DNA of 8,317 bases, taken from assembly GCA_030824835.1 (NCBI GenBank), contig JAPJRA010000132.1:1-8317 (forward strand), in the 5' to 3' direction. Shown in pieces: positions 1 to 7,034 of the stretch (the stretch's first letter is position 1; each line of letters begins with the position of its first letter). Source of the stretch: Geminicoccaceae bacterium (GTDB taxonomy: Bacteria > Pseudomonadota > Alphaproteobacteria > Geminicoccales > Geminicoccaceae). Under the pieces are notes generated by a model. It saw nothing but the letters and a program-made list of their open reading frames with translations, was not told the DNA's origin and did no database searches. The translations under genes and the position numbers were made by a program.

Positions 1-1709
1 GGGTCATCGAGGTGCGCTTCACCTCGCGCGATCCGCGCCTCGCGGCCGCGGTCGCCGACCAGATCGTCACTTCCTATGTCGGCCGCCGGCGCGAGCTGCA
101 GCTCGCCGCCAGTCAGGAAACCAATCGCTGGCTAAACGAACGGCTGCGTCCGATGGAGGCGGAGGTCCACGCTGCCGAGGAGGAGCTGCAGCAGTTCCGG
201 GAACAGATGGTTCGAGACCATGATCCGGATCTCGACCTTGTCGATCAACAGCTGACCAAACTCGGCACGCTCGTCGTCGAGGCGCGCGCCGATCTCGACA
301 GCCGGAAAGCCGAGCTCAGCCGGATCGAGGCCGCGGTGACGCAGACGAACGAGCTCACCTCCCTCTCGCTGTTCGATTCGCCGACCCTGGAGCGACTGAG
401 GGCGGAGCTCATCGTGCTGCGCCAGCGCAAGGCGGAGCTGGCCCGGACCTTCGGCGCCAAGCACCCCCAGTCCATTGAGCTCGACGGCGAGTTGCAGCGG
501 ATGGAGCAGCAGATCCATGCCGAGGTCCTGGACGTCGTCGCCGGAACGCGCACCAAGGTGACTATCGCCGAGGACCACCTGCGATCGCTGCTGGCGGACC
601 TGAACCGGTTGCAGCAGCAGCGGCTTACCGCGACCCGCGCGCAGATACGGCTGGACGCCCTGCAACGCGCGGCGGAAGCGCGGCGAACGGTGCTCGCCGC
701 GTTCCTGCAGCGCGAGCGCGAGACGGCCCAAATCACCGACGAGCAGCCGCAGGCGCGGATCGTGTCGAACGCCTCGGTTCCGGCCAACAGCTCGCAGCCT
801 AAGTTTCTCCTTCTGTTTGTCGGCGCCATCGCCGTCGCCGGTCTCGCCGGCGTCGGCGGGGTGCTCGGCGTCGAGAACGCCCGCCGCACCGGCTTTCTCA
901 GTCTCGACGAGGTCGAGGACGCGTACGGCCTGCCGGCACACGCCGTCGTGCCCGAGCTTTCCCGCAAGCAGCTTCGCCGCGCCGGGGGCAATCTCGTCAC
1001 CGATGCCATCACCCGCGACGACAGCATGCCCAGCGAGGCGCTGCGCGCGGCGGCCCTGGGCATCGTCGGCGCCGTGCGGACGCGCGGCTACTCCTCGACC
1101 GTGCTGTTCACGTCGGCCATGCCGCAGGAAGGCACCAGCTCGATCGCCGCCGGCACTGCCGTGGCACTCGCCTCGTTCGGCTGGCGCGTGCTCATCATCG
1201 ACGCCGATCCGCACCGACCCCGGGTAGCCGGGCTGCTGGGCATCGCGCGGATCGTGAGCCTCGCCGATCTGGGCGGCCATGGCGCCCGGCCGAACGACCT
1301 CGTCCAGTCGAGCCCGCTCGACAACCTCAACGTCATGACGCTGGGCGTCCACAGCCAGGACATGGCGCGCAGCCTCGTCCGCTCCGATGTCCTCAAGTCT
1401 GTCATCGATCATCTCAAGCGGCGCTACGACTTCGTCCTGATCGACGCGCCGCCGGTCCTGACCGTCGCGGACACGCGGCTGCTGCTCGCCATGACCCACC
1501 ATTGCGTCATGGTCGTGCGTTGGAACCGCACCAGCCGAAAGGCCGTCGACCACGCGATGCAGCAGCTGGCCGACGCCGGCGGGCTGACGTCCGGTGTCGT
1601 CCTGAACCGGGTCGATGTCCGCCGGATGGCCGCTTTCGACTGCACCGAGGCGCACATCATGGCCGATGCGTCCTACCGGCGGCACTTCGCCATCGGGAGG
1701 CGGGCGTGA
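1..1709 (+). CDS. Wzc/ExoP-type polysaccharide co-polymerase with tyrosine-kinase-like ATPase domain (5' partial)
   Basis: Inner-membrane protein that would control chain length and export of the polysaccharide. The frame is open from base 3 with no start before it (Val-Ile-Glu precedes the GTG at 12), so the gene begins upstream; 568 residues are visible, numbered here from base 3. Residues about 30-245 are Gln/Glu/Arg/Leu-rich and coiled-coil-like, as in the periplasmic part of Wzz/GNVR proteins. A Pro-containing stretch then leads into the second membrane helix (about 267-289). The cytoplasmic BY-kinase-like domain follows: Walker A region SAMPQEGTSS (371-380), Walker A' IIDADPHRP (Asp400, Asp402) and Walker B VLIDAPP (Asp481). 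The Walker A Lys is Thr378, the oligomerisation motif reads EALRAAA (345-351) without its last Arg, and the C-terminal tail has a single Tyr (558) instead of a cluster. The N-terminal Wzz segment and first membrane helix should lie before the window. It overlaps the flippase gene by 4 bp (GTGA). Family assignment is firm; kinase activity is doubtful. Confidence 0.92.
   Translation, partial: VIEVRFTSRDPRLAAAVADQIVTSYVGRRRELQLAASQETNRWLNERLRPMEAEVHAAEEELQQFREQMVRDHDPDLDLVDQQLTKLGTLVVEARADLDSRKAELSRIEAAVTQTNELTSLSLFDSPTLERLRAELIVLRQRKAELARTFGAKHPQSIELDGELQRMEQQIHAEVLDVVAGTRTKVTIAEDHLRSLLADLNRLQQQRLTATRAQIRLDALQRAAEARRTVLAAFLQRERETAQITDEQPQARIVSNASVPANSSQPKFLLLFVGAIAVAGLAGVGGVLGVENARRTGFLSLDEVEDAYGLPAHAVVPELSRKQLRRAGGNLVTDAITRDDSMPSEALRAAALGIVGAVRTRGYSSTVLFTSAMPQEGTSSIAAGTAVALASFGWRVLIIDADPHRPRVAGLLGIARIVSLADLGGHGARPNDLVQSSPLDNLNVMTLGVHSQDMARSLVRSDVLKSVIDHLKRRYDFVLIDAPPVLTVADTRLLLAMTHHCVMVVRWNRTSRKAVDHAMQQLADAGGLTSGVVLNRVDVRRMAAFDCTEAHIMADASYRRHFAIGRRA
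1695..1700 (+). promoter_or_regulatory. Ribosome binding site of the flippase gene
   Basis: GGGAGG lies inside the last codons of the co-polymerase gene, 5 bases before GTG 1706. It supports the GTG as the start over the later ATG at 1751, which has no comparable purine run before it. Confidence 0.6.
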
Positions 1710-3178
1710 GCGTCGCTGGTGCGGGATCGCGTGCCGCCGCCACGCGACTGATGATCTATGCCGGCGTCACCGTCGCCGCAGCCCTGTCGACCTTCCTGAC
1801 CGGGCCGGTCATGGTGCGGCTGCTGGGCCTTGAAGGCTTTGGCACCTGGTCGCTGATCGAGCCACTGGTGCTGACCGCCGCCTCGCTGGCACTGCTCGGC
1901 ATCGACCACGGGCTTATCAAGCAGGTCTCCCTCGACGGCGGCGAGCTGCGCTCGGCCCTTGGGCGCCTGCTCGTTCCGGGCGCGCCCCTGCTGCTCGCGG
2001 TGGCGATCGCCGCCGGCACCGCGATCGCCTTCACGCTGCTGCACCTGCATGCCGCCCCGGCCCTTGCGGCGCTCGTTGCCGCCGAGGCCTTGCTCGGCCT
2101 GCTGCTCTTCGGCTGCCGGGCGGAAAACCGGTTGGGACCCTACGCCATCGGGCAGGCTGGGCGCACCGTGCTTCTCCTTGCCACACTGTCCGCGCTCCTG
2201 CTGTGGGCGGGACCCGCACGGCTTTCGATCATGGACGTCCTGCTGCTCCGCCTGCTGATCGCAGCTTCCCTCGCGGTCCTGCTCCTCGGGTTGCTGCGAC
2301 CGTCTCCAGTTGGCGATCTCGCCGCCTACACGGATGCCGTCCGCTACGGCGGCTTCATCCTGCTCACCGGCCTGCTGGCGCAGATCACCGAGAACAGCGA
2401 CCGCTTCCTGCTGGCGTGGTTCGGCGACCGCGAGCTGGTCGGCGGCTACGTGGTCTACGTCAAGCTCACGGCGTTCGTGGGTCAGGGCATCACCACGCCG
2501 TTCATGCTCTGGTTCCCGGTCGAGCGTTTCAGGCATCTCAACGATCCGGACGGCGGGGTCGACTTCTTCAACGCCGCCGCCTACGTCCTGCTTGCGCTGA
2601 TGCTCGGCGTCGCCGGCGGCGTCGCGCTGTTTGGGCGCGAGCTCGTAGCGCTGTTCGCGCCCTCCTTGCCCTACGATGCCTGGACGCTGCTCGTGCTGCT
2701 CATGGCAATCGTGCTCACGGGCATGTCCTACCCGCTGAACGTGGGCCTGCTGAAGCCCGGCCACACGCACCGCAACCTCTATCCGGTCGGGATAGGGGCA
2801 CTGGCCATGATCGCAGGCGGCGCGACCCTGATACCGCTACTCGGCACGAACGGCGCTGCGCTCGCGAAGCTGATCGGCGCGGGTGTCACCCTTGCCACCC
2901 TGATCGTTCTTTCCCAGCGTGTGCATCCTGTCGCGTTCGGCTTCGGCAGAATGCTGGTGCTGGGCCTCGGCGTCGCCGTTCTGATGCTTCTGCTGGGACC
3001 CGGACCGGGCAGCGGATGGCCGCTCGCGCTCCGCGTCGGCATCTTCTTTGTCGGCATGCTGGCGACGGTCGCGGCGACGCTGGATGGGCGCCTCGTCCGC
3101 CGGCTGGTCTCCCTGTCGGGCCTCGGATCGCCGGCCGATGGCATCAGGTCGCCATGCCGGCGCGAACTGGTCGGATGA
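1706..3178 (+). CDS. Wzx-like polysaccharide flippase (MOP superfamily)
   Basis: Predicted integral inner-membrane protein of 490 residues that would flip lipid-linked repeat units to the periplasm. The sequence is almost wholly hydrophobic, with roughly a dozen membrane segments broken by short charged loops. The first third has the usual pattern for the family, a Gly-Leu-Glu-Gly-Phe-Gly-Thr-Trp stretch after the first helix and an LGIDHGLIKQ stretch after the second. The middle has ENSDRFLLAWFG (Asp232, Arg233) followed by a Gly-Gly-Tyr-Val-Val-Tyr segment, matching the conserved 'DR...lg...vg.Y' region of polysaccharide transporters. GTG at 1706 is chosen because it overlaps the preceding stop as GTGA and has GGGAGG at 1695-1700, 5 bases upstream; ATG at 1751 is an in-frame alternative that would cost 15 residues. 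It sits between co-polymerase and polymerase, as expected for a Wzx/Wzy locus. The substrate cannot be told from the sequence. Confidence 0.88.
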   Translation: MSVAGAGSRAAATRLMIYAGVTVAAALSTFLTGPVMVRLLGLEGFGTWSLIEPLVLTAASLALLGIDHGLIKQVSLDGGELRSALGRLLVPGAPLLLAVAIAAGTAIAFTLLHLHAAPALAALVAAEALLGLLLFGCRAENRLGPYAIGQAGRTVLLLATLSALLLWAGPARLSIMDVLLLRLLIAASLAVLLLGLLRPSPVGDLAAYTDAVRYGGFILLTGLLAQITENSDRFLLAWFGDRELVGGYVVYVKLTAFVGQGITTPFMLWFPVERFRHLNDPDGGVDFFNAAAYVLLALMLGVAGGVALFGRELVALFAPSLPYDAWTLLVLLMAIVLTGMSYPLNVGLLKPGHTHRNLYPVGIGALAMIAGGATLIPLLGTNGAALAKLIGAGVTLATLIVLSQRVHPVAFGFGRMLVLGLGVAVLMLLLGPGPGSGWPLALRVGIFFVGMLATVAATLDGRLVRRLVSLSGLGSPADGIRSPCRRELVG

Positions 3179-4581
3179 TCGCGCTCGCTGCCCGGGGTGA
3201 ACGGAAGGGGCCGGATGTGCCGCGGCGCCGCTGGTCGCGCTTTCGCCACCGTGCCGACCCCGCTTGCCGTGGCATCGTCATCCCCCACATGGCGCTGCTC
3301 TGCATCGCCATGGCCGGGCTCGCGGTCGACCTGCCTCTCGTCGCGCCGGATTCCGGCGCGACGAGTATCATGCTGCTGGAAGCCATCGTCTGGCCGCTGT
3401 TCGGCGTCGTGCTCCTGAACGACGTCGCCCATCGCCGGCTCGACATCGTCATCGCCGGTTGGAGGCTTTTTCCCGAACTGTTCGTTTACCTCGCCTGCTG
3501 CGGCATCGCGGCCATCCTGGCCGCCGGGATCATGGGCAGCAGCGATACCATCGGCAAGATCAAGAACATGCTGCCGGGCATCCTCCTCTGCATGCTCATG
3601 GCCCGCACTCTGTACACCACTCGCCAGATCGTCGGCGTCGTGGTGATCTTTCTCCTGGGCACGGCCGTCAACGCGGCACTGGGCATCGTGCAGTTCGTCA
3701 CCGGAAGCTTCTACTTTGTGCCGCAAATTGCCAACAACATGTGGAAGACCGATCTTCAAGGCAATGTTCTGAGCAACACGACCAACGGCCTCACCAATAC
3801 GCCGAACAACCTAGCGGCGCTGCTCGTTCCAGGCCTCGTGCTGGCAATCACACTTCTGATCTCACCCGAGCTCCGCCGCCGTCCCGCACTGGCGCTGCTG
3901 CTGCTCCCTCTCATCGCCGTCCTGAGCCTCGGGCTCTATCTCACCTTCAGCAAGGGGGGCCTCATCTGGGCCGTTCTGGGTATTGCCGTGGCCCTGGCCC
4001 CTGCACCCCGATGGCGCCTGACGCTCGGGATCCTCGCCGTCGTCGTCGGCGTGATCGCAATACTTGCAATTGCTTCGCTGAAGTCCGCGAGCGACGGCGC
4101 CGTCGCGGTCGATACGGTCACCGCCCGCGTGCTTCTGTGGGAGGCGACGGAAGGTGCTATTGCCGACAGTGTATATGCCTGGTCGTTCGGCAGCAGCACA
4201 TCCATGGTGCAATACGCCAATTCCACCCATGCTCAGTGGGGGCTGCCGGTATCACACAATACCTGGATCGATCAGATTGTGTTCTTCGGTCTGCCCGCAT
4301 TGGCCCTCTACGTGATCTTCTGGCTGAGTGCCTTGCGACGGATGAGCGCCGCGCAGGCGGCCACCCAGAGCCTGAATGGCACGCTGCTCCGTGGAATCGT
4401 GGGCGGCCTCATCGCGCTGGCGGGCATCCTCTTCTTTGAACCGCGCGCGGATGGCGTCTTTCAGACGGGTCAGATCTTCGTCTTGATGACGCTGGGTCTT
4501 TGTCTCACCCGTCAGGTATGGAGCGACGAGCGGTGCCCCGCGCGCCTGCGGTCGGTAAATTGGGGACGACGATGCGCATAG
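3175..4581 (+). CDS. Wzy-like polysaccharide polymerase / O-antigen ligase family membrane protein
   Basis: Predicted inner-membrane protein of 468 residues that would join repeat units in the periplasm. An Arg-rich cytoplasmic N-terminus of about 38 residues precedes a series of membrane helices. Features of the Wzy_C/O-antigen ligase family are visible: an Asn/Thr-rich stretch, TNGLTNTPNNLAALLVPG, before a helix; TFSKGG (Ser259, Lys260) after a helix, at the place of the usual Ser-Arg/Lys-Gly; and a large loop that starts at TARVLLW (Arg318) and ends in VSHNTW (His361, Asn362) before the last helices. The conserved Arg and His of that loop are those tied to catalysis in the family. The ATG at 3175 forms an ATGA overlap with the flippase stop; it has no good ribosome binding site, so coupling is likely. 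ATG 3154, with AGG 5 bases upstream, is an in-frame alternative adding 7 residues. Between a flippase and glycosyltransferases, polymerase is more likely than lipid A-core ligase, but homology alone does not separate the two. Confidence 0.87.
   Translation: MIALAARGERKGPDVPRRRWSRFRHRADPACRGIVIPHMALLCIAMAGLAVDLPLVAPDSGATSIMLLEAIVWPLFGVVLLNDVAHRRLDIVIAGWRLFPELFVYLACCGIAAILAAGIMGSSDTIGKIKNMLPGILLCMLMARTLYTTRQIVGVVVIFLLGTAVNAALGIVQFVTGSFYFVPQIANNMWKTDLQGNVLSNTTNGLTNTPNNLAALLVPGLVLAITLLISPELRRRPALALLLLPLIAVLSLGLYLTFSKGGLIWAVLGIAVALAPAPRWRLTLGILAVVVGVIAILAIASLKSASDGAVAVDTVTARVLLWEATEGAIADSVYAWSFGSSTSMVQYANSTHAQWGLPVSHNTWIDQIVFFGLPALALYVIFWLSALRRMSAAQAATQSLNGTLLRGIVGGLIALAGILFFEPRADGVFQTGQIFVLMTLGLCLTRQVWSDERCPARLRSVNWGRRCA
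4562..4566 (+). promoter_or_regulatory. Ribosome binding site of the first glycosyltransferase gene
   Basis: GGGGA, 5 bases before ATG 4572 and inside the end of the polymerase gene. It decides the start: the frame is open back to ATG 4500, but the upstream 24 codons give a Pro/Arg-rich stretch, whereas translation from 4572 gives a normal beta strand of a GT-B fold. Confidence 0.6.
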
Positions 4582-5735
4582 CCGTTTTATTTGACGATGC
4601 TTACGGTGGTCGAGGGGGAATAGCGCAGTTCAACCGGGATTTCATCGAAGCCTGCGCTGCCGCGGAAGATTGTGCCGAGATCGCCCTGTTCCAGAGAATT
4701 GGCGCGCTCGAGGCGCCGCAGGCGCCGCCCCCTCGGGTCCGCTATGCGATCCGCCCGCCTTCCACGCCCGGCTACGGGCGCCTCGTCAGCCTCCGCTATT
4801 GCGTGCTGACGTTGCTCCAGGTTTGCCGTGAGCGCTTCGATCTTGTGGTCTGCGGTCACCTCTACCTGCTGCCGCTGGCCATCGTCGTCGCCACCATCAC
4901 CCGCGCGCAGCTCGTTACGGTCATGCATGGTGTCGAGGCATGGGCGCCGAGCCGGCATCGCCTCGCCGACCTCATAGCCCGACGCACCCGCAACTTTCTC
5001 AGTGTGAGCCGGTACACGTTCGACCGCTTCCTGGCCTGGTCCGGCAATACCACGAGCCGCGTGTTCGTGGTTCCCAACACCGTGCAGCTCGACCGCTTCG
5101 CACAACCAGGCGACACCGGGCAGCTCGCGGCCCGCCTCGGCCTCGAAGCCAGGCAGGTGATCTTCACGCTCGGCAGGCTTTCGAGCCTCGAGCGGTACAA
5201 GGGTTACGACGAGATCATCGAGGTGCTGCCGCGCGTGCGGGAAATATTCCCGGATGTCGTCTACATCCTCGGCGGCGATGGCGACGACCGCGCCAGGTTG
5301 ATGGCCAGGGCCTCGCAGCTGGGTGTCGGTGACGCGGTCGTCTTTCCGGGCTATTTGCCCGAGGCCGACAAGCCACTCTACTACCGACTGGCAGACGTCT
5401 TCCTGCTGGCCGGCCGAGGGGAAGGTTTCGGCATCGTCCTGCTCGAGGCTCTCGCCAGCGGCTGCCCGGTCATCGCGAGCCGGGTCGATGCGTCCGCCGA
5501 AGCCGTCCTGCATGGAGAGCTCGGCGCCCTGGTCGATCCCGGAAATCCGGACGAGCTCGCCGGGGCCATCATCGACGCGCTGCGCGCCGGACGTCACCCG
5601 GCCGTGCCGGAGGCACTTGCCTATTTCGGCAAGGACGCTTTCGGCAGACGTGTCCAGGAGATGCTGCGTCGCTTCGCACCGGCCGTGCCCGCCGTGGAAC
5701 CGGCGCGGCACAGCGGCATCGAGGCCAGACGATGA
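4572..5735 (+). CDS. Family 4-like glycosyltransferase (GT-B fold)
   Basis: Predicted cytoplasmic or membrane-associated retaining glycosyltransferase of 387 residues, adding a sugar from an activated donor to the lipid-linked repeat unit. The N-terminal half begins MRIAVLFDDAYGGRGGIAQF, a first Rossmann strand followed by the Gly-rich acceptor-side loop typical of GT4 enzymes. The C-terminal donor domain has VVPNTVQLDRF, then LGRLSSLERYKG with Arg202 and Lys210 at the usual donor-phosphate positions, an ILGGDGDD strand and turn, VVFPGYLP, and the E-x7-E motif EGFGIVLLE (Glu284 and Glu292) followed by ALASGCPVIAS. Length is normal for the family and no key residue is missing. It overlaps the polymerase gene by 10 bp and the next glycosyltransferase by 4 bp. 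Donor and acceptor sugars cannot be predicted. Confidence 0.92.
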   Translation: MRIAVLFDDAYGGRGGIAQFNRDFIEACAAAEDCAEIALFQRIGALEAPQAPPPRVRYAIRPPSTPGYGRLVSLRYCVLTLLQVCRERFDLVVCGHLYLLPLAIVVATITRAQLVTVMHGVEAWAPSRHRLADLIARRTRNFLSVSRYTFDRFLAWSGNTTSRVFVVPNTVQLDRFAQPGDTGQLAARLGLEARQVIFTLGRLSSLERYKGYDEIIEVLPRVREIFPDVVYILGGDGDDRARLMARASQLGVGDAVVFPGYLPEADKPLYYRLADVFLLAGRGEGFGIVLLEALASGCPVIASRVDASAEAVLHGELGALVDPGNPDELAGAIIDALRAGRHPAVPEALAYFGKDAFGRRVQEMLRRFAPAVPAVEPARHSGIEARR

Positions 5736-6919
5736 CGCCCGCACCCGGCTCGGCCGACCGGCCCTTGCGGCTGTGTCTGGTGACGAACTTCAACACCTTC
5801 TACCGCAACGGCGTGTTCGAGCACATCGCCCGCTTGGTCAGCACCAGATTCCTGTTTTTCTCCAAGGGTTCCGAAAGCTATTGGCTGGCCGAGCACGGCG
5901 TCTGGCGCGGCGAACTCCCGCACACCTATCTCGACGGATTTGAGCTTGCCGGCACACGGATCACGCCGACCCTGCCCTGGCATCTGCTGCGGGCGCCCTA
6001 CGACGTCTATCTGAAGTGCATCAACGGCCGCTTTGCCCTGCCCGTCACGTACCTCGTGGCGCGCCTGCGTCGTCGACCTTTCGTGCTGTGGACCGAAGTG
6101 TGGATGCGCTACCGCACGCGCGCGCATCGTGCCGTCTACCCGCTGACGCGGCACATCTACCGCCATGCAGACGCCATCGTCGCCTGTGGCGAACATGTGG
6201 CGGCATTCCTGCGGACCGAAGGGGTGGATCCGGCGCGGATTTTCGTGGCCCGCCACGCCGTCGACAATCATGCCTACTCCCGCCCTGTCGACCCGAGCGA
6301 GGTCGCGGCGCTGCGCGACCGGCTGGAGATCGGAGCGGAACAGAAGGTCATCCTCTTTCTTGGCCGGCTGACCGAGGTGAAGGGGCTACCCTACCTGCTC
6401 GACGCTTTCGCCGAGGTGGCGCGCAAGGATTGTGTCCTCGTCTTCGCCGGCACTGGCTCCGAGGAGCAGGCACTGCGAGCCCAGGCAGAGCGGCTCGGCA
6501 TCGCCGATCGCGTGCGCTTCGCCGGCTACGTCGAGGCGACGTCCACGGTACTCTATTACGCGCTGGCCTGGGTGCTGGTGCTGCCGTCGATCGAGCTCGA
6601 CCACATCAAGGAGACCTGGGGTCTGGTCGTGAACGAGGCATTCAACCAGGGCGTTCCGGTCATCGCCACCGACGCCGTCGGCGCAGCCGCCGGCCGCCTC
6701 GTCGATCACGGCGTGACCGGCTTCGTCGTGCCAGAGCGTGACAGCGGCGCGCTGGCGCAGGCAATTGCCACCCTGCTCGAGGATACGGCCCTGCGCGACC
6801 GCATGAGCCGGGCCTGCCGCCAAGAGATCGCCCATTGGACGCAGGAGGGCATGGCCCGGGCGTTTGTGGCGGCGGCCCGGTACGCACACCTGGAACGCCA
6901 CGGTGCGAAGGCAGGATGA
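5732..6919 (+). CDS. Family 4-like glycosyltransferase (GT-B fold), second
   Basis: Predicted glycosyltransferase of 395 residues acting on the same repeat unit at another step. The donor domain is canonical: ILFLGRLTEVKGL with Arg212 and Lys217, FAGTGSEE, VRFAGYV, and E-x7-E motif ETWGLVVNE (Glu294 and Glu302) followed by AFNQGVPVIAT. The N-terminal acceptor domain differs from its neighbour: the first strand is followed by NFNTFYRNGVFEH rather than a Gly-Gly loop, and it contains VLWTEVWMRYR before a helix, a pattern seen in a subset of GT4 enzymes of polysaccharide loci. The two enzymes are thus not a recent tandem duplication. ATG 5732 overlaps the previous stop as ATGA, with GAGG at 5721-5724 giving 7-base spacing. 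The stop itself lies in another ATGA (6916-6919). The specificity is unknown. Confidence 0.92.
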   Translation: MTPAPGSADRPLRLCLVTNFNTFYRNGVFEHIARLVSTRFLFFSKGSESYWLAEHGVWRGELPHTYLDGFELAGTRITPTLPWHLLRAPYDVYLKCINGRFALPVTYLVARLRRRPFVLWTEVWMRYRTRAHRAVYPLTRHIYRHADAIVACGEHVAAFLRTEGVDPARIFVARHAVDNHAYSRPVDPSEVAALRDRLEIGAEQKVILFLGRLTEVKGLPYLLDAFAEVARKDCVLVFAGTGSEEQALRAQAERLGIADRVRFAGYVEATSTVLYYALAWVLVLPSIELDHIKETWGLVVNEAFNQGVPVIATDAVGAAAGRLVDHGVTGFVVPERDSGALAQAIATLLEDTALRDRMSRACRQEIAHWTQEGMARAFVAAARYAHLERHGAKAG

Positions 6920-7017
6920 TGGAGTGGGTGCCTGAGCGAACCACCGCAACGGTTACGAGACTGAGGTTACTCCTATACCGCGCCATCACCTTTGCTGGTC
7001 GATTCGGATTCAAATGA
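6916..7017 (+). CDS. Possible 33-codon small ORF between glycosyltransferase and sensor kinase
   Basis: This short frame runs from ATG 6916 (or the adjacent ATG 6919) to TGA 7015-7017. It would encode 33 residues with a basic, partly hydrophobic second half, LRLLLYRAITFAGRFGFK. In its favour: ATG 6916 overlaps the glycosyltransferase stop as ATGA, GAAGG at 6907-6911 is well placed for ATG 6919, and its own stop overlaps an ATG at 7014 that is in frame with the sensor kinase. Against it: it is very short, the overlaps could be chance in a sequence rich in ATGA junctions, and I recognise no homologue. It may serve only as a leader that carries ribosomes to the kinase, or it may not be translated. 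Confidence 0.2.
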   Translation: MMEWVPERTTATVTRLRLLLYRAITFAGRFGFK

Positions 7018-7034
7018 GGAGGCGGAACATATTA
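6920..7034 (+). other. AT-richer junction between the polysaccharide genes and the sensor kinase
   Basis: About 115 bases without an assured gene. By hand count, 6941-7020 is about 52% GC, and the following 120 bases (7021-7140, already inside the kinase) about 42%, against about 70% in the flanking genes. It contains a direct repeat of GGTTAC (6951-6956 and 6965-6970) and a weak -10-like TATACC at 6974-6979 without a convincing -35. I see no hairpin followed by a T run, so no intrinsic terminator. A separate promoter for the kinase is plausible but not shown. Confidence 0.35.
7017..7022 (+). promoter_or_regulatory. Ribosome binding site of the sensor kinase gene
   Basis: AGGAGG, the strongest Shine-Dalgarno match in the window, 12 bases before ATG 7035. 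The spacing is longer than ideal. It still favours 7035 over the in-frame ATG at 7014, for which this motif would fall inside the coding sequence. Confidence 0.55.

Noticed and set aside
132..1685. Long minus-strand open frame of 517 codons
   Set aside because: It is antisense to the co-polymerase, whose frame carries clear family motifs. Its product is Arg/Gly/Asp/His-rich low-complexity sequence, the usual by-product of high-GC codon bias.
2203..3174. Upstream in-frame extension of the polymerase gene
   Set aside because: The frame is open but lies inside the flippase gene and gives Arg/Pro-rich nonsense; hydrophobic, family-like sequence begins only after 3175.
3715..3800. Local GC dip inside the polymerase gene
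   Set aside because: About 48% GC by hand count over 3721-3780, but explained by an Asn/Thr/Lys-rich loop conserved in the family rather than by foreign DNA.
3264..4439. Plus-strand frame of 391 codons inside the polymerase gene
   Set aside because: The product is Arg/His/Pro-rich with no fold-like pattern, while the overlapping frame carries the Wzy_C motifs and membrane helices.
4572..6919. Tandem duplication of glycosyltransferase genes
   Set aside because: The shared motifs are only those of the family; N-terminal halves and motif surroundings differ clearly, so no recent duplication.
6920..7034. Possible transcription terminator after the second glycosyltransferase
   Set aside because: No stem-loop with a following T run could be found on the + strand.
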